The notes beneath the pieces were generated by a model. That model worked only from the letters and a program-made list of their open reading frames with translations, did not search any database and was not told the DNA's origin. The translations under genes were made by a program, and so were the position numbers. From Treponema peruense (lineage in GTDB: Bacteria > Spirochaetota > Spirochaetia > Treponematales > Treponemataceae): a stretch of 64,000 bases of DNA. Below, piece by piece: positions 16,967 to 23,697 of the stretch (the first letter of the stretch is position 1; the number at the start of each line of letters is the position of its first letter). The stretch covers positions 248,001-312,000 of the forward strand of contig NZ_CP064936.1 in NCBI RefSeq assembly GCF_016117655.1, written 5' to 3'.

Positions 16967-18543
16967 TATTTTTTTTCAATGCTCCCGATTATAACATAAT
17001 TTTTCATTATATCAAGAAAAATTTTCCATTGGTCTGTCTGGGCTTCCATTGTCTCAAAGTTGTCACGGTTTCTGGATGACATGGTCAGAACTTTAAGATT
17101 GGCGATTTCATCGGACGAAGGTTTTTTGCTTTCGAGTTCTATATCCTGAATAATTTTATAAAGATGGTGGAATGAATTTACTTCGGACTGAATAATGCTT
17201 TTTGCCTGTGCATTGATTTTTTCTATCATTGTGCGGAGTGTTGTTGCAAAGGAACTGTCTTTGTGGCTGTCATGGATAAGACTTGAAATATTCACTTCGT
17301 CATATTCGTTTCCACGGGTAAACATTTTTTCAAAAGCCGCAATGCGTTCTGAAGTTTCGTTGCAGGTAAACACTATAGAAGAAAAATCTGTTTTGTAGTT
17401 GGGGTTGTTGAAAAAACCTTCTATAACTATATCGTTAAGAAGCGCTTTTGTGTGGTCTTCGTAAAAAATTTTGTCAAAAGTTTTGAGAATCTGCATCGGA
17501 AGAACCCAGGTAAACGAAAAGGGCGTGCTGTGAAGAAGCTGGCTGTTAAGGTCGTTGCTGTAACCCGACACATTTACCATAGGAGTGTCACCGAACAGTG
17601 TGCGCATTTCGCTGCTTATTGTTGCATCCTGAATATCTGTTTTAAGGCGGGACTCATCTACCCTGAACCGTTCTTCAAGGTAGTCGGCATATTTCTGGCG
17701 TGAGTTTCCGTTGTAGGTTGCCTTAACCGGAATAAATTCAGTGTCTGACTTTGCAATGCGTATAAGTGCAATAAGAATATCTTTTGTAAAGACGTGTTTC
17801 AAAAGCCCCTGGATTTTCTTGAGGTTTTCCTGGAGTGAAAGGGTCTGTTTTTCTGTAATATTGCCGCGGTTTCTGAGATTTAAAAGTGCCACAAGCGCAT
17901 GGTATACTGAATTTGAAATATCCATGTCTGCAACAACATAATAAAGGTCCAGAAGCGAAGTTTCCATAAGGTCAGGAAGCACAGGCTGGAACAAAGGCTT
18001 GTATCCGTCTGCTCCGCTGAACCCCGGGTCAAATAGTCTCAGTGCCGTCATGTAACTGTAGCGGCAGATGTCATTGAGCTGTTTTATTCTGTTGAGTACA
18101 CCGTCTATTCTTATGAATTCTGGAGTGTTCAACTGCCTTACTATGGATTCAAGTTTTTTGTGTTCGCTGTCAAAGTAGCGCGAAAGTGATTTTGCTTCGA
18201 GGGCAGCGGCTTTTCTGTTTTCATAGGAAAGGCTTTCTATCTCTTTCTGGGTATCGTAGTCAAATCCTGTAAGAAGAAGCTGCTCTTCGTAGATTCTGTT
18301 GTGTTCCATTTCGTCGGAACACAGTGTTTCTGCAAGAATATTCTGAACAGGTTTTGTGTTGATGAACATTATGCGCAGAGCTTCTGCAAAATTTTCCAGA
18401 ATCAGTCCGTTTTTGTAAAGCTTTGGTGCCATAACTTTCAAATCATTTTCGATTTTGCGTATGGCCATGCGTTTCTTTACGTCCGGGGCTGAGGATTTGA
18501 AAACTGACTGAAAAAAATCGGAGATTCTGCTCAGAATCGACAT
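16966..18543 (-). CDS. Conserved protein of unknown function, treponeme-type
   Basis: 525 residues, almost wholly helical, with no signal peptide, membrane segment or recognised catalytic motif. The N-terminal 100 residues are basic and helical (KKRMAIRKIENDLK); the middle contains LFGDTPMVNVSGYSND. It may belong to one of the spirochaete-specific DUF families (DUF5312 comes to mind, low confidence). It shares one base with the following diguanylate cyclase gene, so a role linked to cyclic di-GMP signalling is possible but unproven. Confidence 0.75.
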   Translation of the reverse strand: MSILSRISDFFQSVFKSSAPDVKKRMAIRKIENDLKVMAPKLYKNGLILENFAEALRIMFINTKPVQNILAETLCSDEMEHNRIYEEQLLLTGFDYDTQKEIESLSYENRKAAALEAKSLSRYFDSEHKKLESIVRQLNTPEFIRIDGVLNRIKQLNDICRYSYMTALRLFDPGFSGADGYKPLFQPVLPDLMETSLLDLYYVVADMDISNSVYHALVALLNLRNRGNITEKQTLSLQENLKKIQGLLKHVFTKDILIALIRIAKSDTEFIPVKATYNGNSRQKYADYLEERFRVDESRLKTDIQDATISSEMRTLFGDTPMVNVSGYSNDLNSQLLHSTPFSFTWVLPMQILKTFDKIFYEDHTKALLNDIVIEGFFNNPNYKTDFSSIVFTCNETSERIAAFEKMFTRGNEYDEVNISSLIHDSHKDSSFATTLRTMIEKINAQAKSIIQSEVNSFHHLYKIIQDIELESKKPSSDEIANLKVLTMSSRNRDNFETMEAQTDQWKIFLDIMKNYVIIGSIEKK

Positions 18544-18570
18544 ACAGTTATTTTATTGAGAATTCAGTGT

Positions 18571-19584
18571 TTATACAAGGTACGGAGCAAAAATGCGCTT
18601 GTAGTCCTGAACAGTGGATGCTGCAACAACCTGAGTTCTGAGTCTTGCACCGCCGGGAATTCCACCGCTGTATGCACAGAATTTTTTTCTCATCTGCGTG
18701 CAGGCAATGCGCTCGCCCTTTTCTTCTGCATTGATTTCAAGTTCTCTGAAGCCTGCAGTAAGTCTTTCTTTTACCGTCTCTTTGTCATAGCGGCCTTCGG
18801 TAAGGTACTGTATTGTTCTTTTGAAGAGAAACGGGTCTCCCATGGCACCGCGCGCAAACATTACGCCGTCAACACCGGTCTGTTCAAACATACGCAGTGC
18901 AGTTTCGGGACTGTGTGCATCGCCGCTGCCGAATACAGGAATGCGGCCGTTTACAAACTCAACAAGCTGTCGTTGTATGTCCCAGTCAGCGTTTCCGGCA
19001 TAACCCTGAGCGCGTGTTCTTGCGTGGATTGTAATTGCGTCGGCACCGGCTTCAAGGGCTGCAGCAGCGGCTTCTTTCCATGTAATTGAATTTGAATCCC
19101 AGCCGCTTCTGATTTTTATCGTAACAGGAACCAAGCCGCGTTCAGGGTGGGCCGCAGTGTATTCAAGCGATGCTTTTTTTACAGAAGATACAATTGCGTA
19201 CAGCCGCTCGGGTTCGCGTGTAAGCATACTGCCGGCTCCTGTTTTTGTAATTTTTGGAACAGGACAGCCGCCGTTTATGTCTATGCAGTCGCAGTCTGTT
19301 TTTTCAAGCACCATAACTGCGGCGCGTTCCATGACATCGGCATTGCCTCCGAAAATCTGGACAGCATATACTTTTTCTGACGGTGAGCGCTCCATAAGTT
19401 CTTCTGTCTTGAGGGAACCGCGGGTAAGCGCTTCTGCAGAAACCATCTCTGTCGTGCACATTGCAGCGCCGCATTCAACACAAAGCGAACGGAACGCCCT
19501 GTCACTGTAGCCTGCAATAGGCGCAAGAAAGAGATTGCCGTCAAGTTCAACATTACCAATCTTAACCGAATGATAAAAAACCAT
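18571..19584 (-). CDS. dus: tRNA-dihydrouridine synthase
   Basis: FMN-dependent enzyme that reduces uridine in the D-loop of tRNA. The 337 residues contain the family's LAPIAGYSDRAFR start, the substrate-site DINGGCPVPKITKTGAG with its catalytic Cys, TIHARTRAQGYAG, and GVMFARGAMGDPFLF for FMN phosphate binding. It resembles DusB-type proteins. It lies 12 bases after tatD in the same unit. Confidence 0.94.
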   Translation of the reverse strand: MVFYHSVKIGNVELDGNLFLAPIAGYSDRAFRSLCVECGAAMCTTEMVSAEALTRGSLKTEELMERSPSEKVYAVQIFGGNADVMERAAVMVLEKTDCDCIDINGGCPVPKITKTGAGSMLTREPERLYAIVSSVKKASLEYTAAHPERGLVPVTIKIRSGWDSNSITWKEAAAAALEAGADAITIHARTRAQGYAGNADWDIQRQLVEFVNGRIPVFGSGDAHSPETALRMFEQTGVDGVMFARGAMGDPFLFKRTIQYLTEGRYDKETVKERLTAGFRELEINAEEKGERIACTQMRKKFCAYSGGIPGGARLRTQVVAASTVQDYKRIFAPYLV

Positions 19585-19596
19585 TTTACAAACCGA

Positions 19597-20379
19597 TTAT
19601 TCCGGGAGATTAAAAATCTTGCAGCTGTTGGTCCAGAGCTGTTTTGCCAGTGCTTCCTGATCCATTTCGAGAATTTCCGAAAGAAACTTTGCCGTTGATG
19701 TAAGGTAAGCCGGCATAGTGCGTTTTTTGTCACGGAATTCAGCGGGAATCATAAACGGACTTTCTGTTTCTATAAGAATTCTGTCGAGCGGAACATTAAG
19801 AACCGTTTCGTGCAGGTTGCGTGCGTTGCGGTAAGTCAGGTTTCCGGCGAAAGAGAAGTATACGTTCATTCCGGCGTCGAGACATTTTTTTGCATAGTCG
19901 GCATCTTCGCTGTAACAGTGAAAGATTGCGCCCTTCTCGGGAAGTCTGTCCTGAAGAATTTCAAAAATATCTTTTCCGGCGTCCCTGTTGTGAATAATAA
20001 CCGGCAGTTCAAATTTCTGTGCGAGTTCAAGCTGTGTTATAAAAAGTTCAATCTGGCTGCGCTTGTCACCGTACTGTTTGTAATAGTCCAGTCCGGTTTC
20101 TCCAATGGCGACAACGTTGGGAAGTTTTGCACTTTCTTCTATTGTATGAATCCAGTCAGCACCGGGAGATGTCACTTCTGACGGGGCAACTCCTACGGCA
20201 TGATAAATTTCCTTTTTTGAAGAGAGAATTTTGTATTCCTTTTTGAAGTCGTGAAGGCTGTTGTTAATGCTGACTATGCGTGTTACTCCTGCCTGTTTTG
20301 CCTGCTGAATAACACGAAACTGTTCAATAGGGTCGTCATAGATCAACCCTATGTGGGCGTGAGTATCAAAAAACTGCAT
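19597..20379 (-). CDS. tatD: TatD-family metal-dependent deoxyribonuclease
   Basis: Amidohydrolase-fold nuclease of 260 residues. Metal ligands are visible: HAHIG at the N-terminus, the GETGLDYY glutamate, VIIHNRDAG, IFHCYSED and ETESP near the C-terminus. Members degrade DNA 3'-5' and act in repair or quality control. It is the first gene of the long minus-strand unit and has a good promoter about 80 bases upstream. Confidence 0.93.
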   Translation of the reverse strand: MQFFDTHAHIGLIYDDPIEQFRVIQQAKQAGVTRIVSINNSLHDFKKEYKILSSKKEIYHAVGVAPSEVTSPGADWIHTIEESAKLPNVVAIGETGLDYYKQYGDKRSQIELFITQLELAQKFELPVIIHNRDAGKDIFEILQDRLPEKGAIFHCYSEDADYAKKCLDAGMNVYFSFAGNLTYRNARNLHETVLNVPLDRILIETESPFMIPAEFRDKKRTMPAYLTSTAKFLSEILEMDQEALAKQLWTNSCKIFNLPE

Positions 20380-20458
20380 GGCTTTTCTTCCTTAAAATAA
20401 TGATAGGGAGACTGAGAGTATGTCTCAATTACATTTTTACTTTGATTTGCTACTATTA

Positions 20459-20487
20459 AGAATAACATAGGAATGTAAATCCGTCAA
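20459..20487 (-). promoter_or_regulatory. Promoter of the tatD-dus-pheS unit
   Basis: Minus-strand TTGACG (20482-20487) and TATTCT (20459-20464) with a 17-base spacer, about 80 bases ahead of tatD. Confidence 0.65.
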
Positions 20488-20624
20488 GTTTCTACCCGAC
20501 ATGTGTAGTGTACTAACTTCAATAGCGGTGCCTGTACACGGGAATTTCGACAGCGTTTTGAAATTAATTTTAAAATATGTTGAAGGCATTTCTAAAAAAA
20601 AACAATAAACCTGCTTTTTATAGA
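20488..20624. other. Gene-free stretch between divergent promoters
   Basis: This stretch separates the leftward tatD promoter from the rightward metQ promoter. I see no open frame with a ribosome site, no clear hairpin and no repeat in it, apart from an A-run at about 20595-20603. Confidence 0.5.
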
Positions 20625-20653
20625 TTGACAAAGTCTGCGCATGTCAGTATAAG
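20625..20653 (+). promoter_or_regulatory. Promoter of metQ and its leader
   Basis: Perfect -35 TTGACA (20625-20630), 17-base spacer, -10 TATAAG (20648-20653). The transcript would start near 20660, giving a leader of about 340 bases before metQ. Confidence 0.75.
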
Positions 20654-20678
20654 TATAAACATACTATTCCAGTAGGTT

Positions 20679-20994
20679 ATAGGAGAATAGATAACAATCC
20701 CGCCGAAATGCCGTCGGTCTTGTTATCTAAAGTTTGCGTTGCAAACTTTTATATTGGACTGCGTTTTTCACTTTGTTGCAAAACGCAATAAAAATCTTTT
20801 CGACTGTTGAAACAGTCTTCAAATATTTTTATAGGAGGAGTATAAAAAATCTGCCGAAATGTCGTCAGCTTTTTTAACTCAAAGTTTGCGTTGCAAACTT
20901 TCCTTTATTGGACTGCGTTTTTCACTTTGTTGCAAAACGCAATAAAAATCTTTTCGACTGTTGAAACAGTCTTCAAATATTTTTATAGGAGAAA
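20679..20994 (+). repeat. Tandemly duplicated, hairpin-rich metQ leader
   Basis: Two successive units of about 151 and 156 bases begin at 20679 and 20830, each opening with TATAGGAG; a third TATAGGAG at 20985 is the true metQ ribosome site. The 3' part of each unit (about 105 bases, 20730-20834 and 20881-20990) is almost identical. It holds three hairpins: AAAGTTTGC-GTT-GCAAACTTT type, GCGTTTTTCACTTTGTTGCAAAACGC, and GACTGTTGAAACAGTC. The 5' parts differ but both contain GCCGAAATG(C/T)CGTC inside a longer hairpin. No known methionine or SAM riboswitch consensus was recognised. Confidence 0.85.
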
Positions 20995-20997
20995 AAT

Positions 20998-21783
20998 ATG
21001 AAAAAAATTATTGCTTTTGTTGCAGCGGCAGCAGTTTCGGCCGCAGTTTTTGCCCAGAACGGAAAGGCTCTTAAAATCGGAGCAACACCTGTTCCACATG
21101 CAGAAATGCTCAATCTTGTCAAGGATGATCTTGCAGCACAGGGTGTAGACATTAACGTAATCGAAATGACAGACTACGTTATTCTTAACGACGCACTCGA
21201 AAGTGGTGAACTGGATGCAAACTTTGACCAGCACATTCCTTACATGGAATCAACAAACAAGGAAAAGGGATACCATCTTGTTAATGCCGGCGGAATTCAC
21301 ATTGAACCGATTGCACTTTATTCAAAGAAAGTTTCAAAGCTCGAAGATCTCAAGAAAAAGGCAAGAATTGCAATTCCGAATGATCCGACAAACGGCGGAC
21401 GTGCACTTCTTCTTCTTCAGTCTGCAGGACTCATTACTCTGCGTGAAGGTTCAGGAATCACCGCTACAACACTTGATATCGTAAAGAATCCGCGCAAGAT
21501 TAAGATTACAGAAATTGATGCAGCTTCGCTTCCTCTTACACTTAAGGATGTAGATGCAGCAGTAATCAACGGAAACTACGCGATTCCGGCTGGACTGAGC
21601 GCTGCAAAGGACGGACTCTTTATAGAAGGAAAAGACTCTCCTTATGTAAACATCATCGCTGTCAAGGCAGGAAACGAAAAGGACCCGCGTGTTGTTGCTC
21701 TTGTAAAGGCACTTCAGAGCGAAAAGATCCGTGAGTACATCCAGAAGAACTTCCCTAATGGAGAAGTTGTAAGCGCATTCTGA
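20998..21783 (+). CDS. metQ: MetQ/NlpA-family substrate-binding protein
   Basis: Periplasmic binding protein of a methionine-type ABC importer, similar to Tpn32 of Treponema pallidum. Of 261 residues the first 20 form a signal peptide ending VFAQ. No lipobox Cys is present, unlike most MetQ proteins, so the mature protein may be soluble. Family motifs include KIGATPVPHAE, DANFDQHIPYME, IAIPNDPTNGGRAL and DAAVINGNYA. No metN or metI is adjacent, so it must work with a transporter encoded elsewhere. Expression is likely controlled through its unusual duplicated leader. Confidence 0.92.
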   Translation: MKKIIAFVAAAAVSAAVFAQNGKALKIGATPVPHAEMLNLVKDDLAAQGVDINVIEMTDYVILNDALESGELDANFDQHIPYMESTNKEKGYHLVNAGGIHIEPIALYSKKVSKLEDLKKKARIAIPNDPTNGGRALLLLQSAGLITLREGSGITATTLDIVKNPRKIKITEIDAASLPLTLKDVDAAVINGNYAIPAGLSAAKDGLFIEGKDSPYVNIIAVKAGNEKDPRVVALVKALQSEKIREYIQKNFPNGEVVSAF

Positions 21784-21814
21784 AATAAACTTTATTCAGG
21801 TAAAAATATAAAAC

Positions 21815-21872
21815 GGCTGTCCGAAAGATTTTGGTTATGAAGACACAGAATCTTAAGGGCAGCCTTTTTTTT
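21815..21872 (+). terminator. Terminator after metQ
   Basis: GGCTGTCC (21815-21822) pairs with GGGCAGCC (21857-21864), with an inner AAGATT/AATCTT extension and eight T residues after. The same GGCTGTCC/GGGCAGCC stem recurs behind ppdK. Confidence 0.9.
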
Positions 21873-21967
21873 ATTCAGTTTTTTGCAACGGCTTCTTTTG
21901 TTGAGGTTGTAAGGAACGTACATTTTTTGTAAGATATAACATCTTTAAATTATGGCAGGTAGTTATT

Positions 21968-23536
21968 ATGACTGCAACTCTTTTTGCCCTTTTGGCGGCT
22001 TTTGTCCTTTATCTGGGACTTATGGTCTTGGTTGGACTCTGTTCAGCAAAGGGAAACAACAGTGCCTCTGATTTTTTTCTCGGAGGACGTAAGGTAGGTC
22101 CGTGGGTTACGGCCTTGAGTGCTGAAGCTTCTGATTCTTCGGCATGGCTTTTGATGGGACTTCCGGGGCTCTGCTATTTGGGCGGTTTCAAGGAAACGTT
22201 CTGGACAGCAATCGGTCTTATCGTAGGAACATATCTTGCGTGGCTTTTTATTGCAAAACCTTTGCGCAAATGTTCAATTGCTTTCGGTGATTCAATAACT
22301 ATTCCTGAATTTTTCACAAACAGATTCAAGGACAAGTCACATGTTCTTTCAGTAATTTCTGTAATTTTCATTGTTGTGTTCTTTACAATTTATACTGCTT
22401 CGGGATTTGTTGCCTGTGCAAAACTGTTCGGCTCTGTGTTCGGACTCAACTGGAACATCAGTCTTTTTATAGGATTTATAATTATTCTTTCCTATACAAT
22501 CATGGGCGGTTACCGTGCAGTCTGTACAACGGACTTTATTCAGGGTGCGCTCATTTTTGTTGCATTCGTAATATCTTCTGTAATTACCATAATTTCCCTC
22601 GGCGGAATCGGAAATGCTGTAGACCAGGTCCGGGACTTTAGTTCAAGGGCTATGAGCGGCGAGTTCGGCAAGAATATGCTTGTTACATTTACTGCAAACA
22701 AAACATTCAGTCCCATGTCTGCAGTTTCTGCTTTTGCCTGGTGTCTTGGTTACTTCGGAATGCCGCATATAATCGTACGCTTTATGGGAATACGTTCCAA
22801 CAAGGAAATAAAAACTGCACGCCGCGTCGGAATTACATGGATGATAATTTCCTACATCGGTACTTTTATAATCGGAACTTTGGGAACTGCTTATCTTCTT
22901 AACAAAGGAATTCTTCTTGGAGCAAATCCATCGGAAATATCACTTGAAGGAATAAAAGTACTCGGCAGCAGTGAAACTGTATTCAGTGAGTCAATGATAA
23001 GAATGTATCCTGCTTTCATTGCGGGAATTTTCCTCTGTGCAATTCTTGCGGCTGCAATGTCAACAGCAGACAGCCAGCTTCTTTCTGCTTCATCTGCAAT
23101 CGGACAGGACATCTTCAAAGGACTTATCAAAAAAGATGCATCAGAAAAAACAGTTCTTAACGTAAGCCGTATTTCTGTATTTGCGGTTGCCGTTGTCGGA
23201 CTTCTGCTTGCACGCAATCCAAACAGTTCAATCTTTGGTCTTGTAAGTTATGCATGGGCCGGCTTTGGCGGAACATTCGGTCCCCTTGTACTTCTTGCAC
23301 TTTACTGGAAGGGAACAACAGCAAAGGGTGCAATAGCAGGACTTATCACAGGTGGAATTACAGTTATTGCATGGCACAATATTCCGGCTTCGGTAAATCC
23401 GATTTTCGGGCTGTATGAAATTCTTCCTGCATTTATTATCTGTATGTTGGTTACTGTTGTTGTATCTCTTCTTGACAAAAACAAGGATCCCGAGATGCTC
23501 GCAGAATTTGATGCCTACAAAAAAATGGAAGACTGA
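21968..23536 (+). CDS. putP: Sodium/proline symporter, SSS family
   Basis: Sodium-driven uptake carrier of 522 residues with about 13 membrane helices. Family features: SDFFLGGRKVGPWVTALSAEASDSS in helix 1-2 (given in part), GDSITIPEFF, YTASGFVACAKLFG, and SADSQLLS-type block AAAMSTADSQLLSASS. Closest to PutP proline carriers, although other SSS substrates cannot be excluded. Single-gene unit between two terminator-bounded genes. Confidence 0.88.
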   Translation: MTATLFALLAAFVLYLGLMVLVGLCSAKGNNSASDFFLGGRKVGPWVTALSAEASDSSAWLLMGLPGLCYLGGFKETFWTAIGLIVGTYLAWLFIAKPLRKCSIAFGDSITIPEFFTNRFKDKSHVLSVISVIFIVVFFTIYTASGFVACAKLFGSVFGLNWNISLFIGFIIILSYTIMGGYRAVCTTDFIQGALIFVAFVISSVITIISLGGIGNAVDQVRDFSSRAMSGEFGKNMLVTFTANKTFSPMSAVSAFAWCLGYFGMPHIIVRFMGIRSNKEIKTARRVGITWMIISYIGTFIIGTLGTAYLLNKGILLGANPSEISLEGIKVLGSSETVFSESMIRMYPAFIAGIFLCAILAAAMSTADSQLLSASSAIGQDIFKGLIKKDASEKTVLNVSRISVFAVAVVGLLLARNPNSSIFGLVSYAWAGFGGTFGPLVLLALYWKGTTAKGAIAGLITGGITVIAWHNIPASVNPIFGLYEILPAFIICMLVTVVVSLLDKNKDPEMLAEFDAYKKMED

Positions 23537-23539
23537 TAC

Positions 23540-23614
23540 TTATACACAGTTGTGGAACAGTTGTGCATAACTTGTTGAAAACGTGCGCATTCTTGTTGAA
23601 AAACATGTTGAAAA
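23540..23614. other. Cluster of DnaA-box-like sites and TGTTGAAAA repeats
   Basis: TTATACACA (23540-23548) and the reverse-strand TTATGCACA (TGTGCATAA, 23562-23570) both match the DnaA-box consensus TTATNCACA; a weaker site (TGTGGAACA, 23551-23559) lies between. Three copies of TGTTGAAAA follow (23573, 23594, 23606). No dnaA or dnaN gene is near. Confidence 0.5.
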
Positions 23615-23638
23615 ATAAGTGCACAACATTAATAATCG

Positions 23639-23667
23639 TTGACGTTAAAATAAATTAGCGGTATACT
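23639..23667 (+). promoter_or_regulatory. ppdK promoter
   Basis: TTGACG (23639-23644), 17-base spacer, TATACT (23662-23667), 30 bases ahead of the ppdK start; ribosome site GGAGG at about 23687. Confidence 0.8.
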
Positions 23668-23697
23668 GAATTTTACTTACGTATACGGAGGACATTA

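Noticed and set aside
20660-20997. Known SAM or methionine riboswitch ahead of metQ
   Set aside because: I could not see conserved cores of SAM-I, SAM-II or similar classes; the duplicated hairpins look different.
23537-23697. Chromosomal replication origin
   Set aside because: DnaA-box-like sites are present but no dnaA, dnaN, gyrB or long AT-rich unwinding region is nearby.
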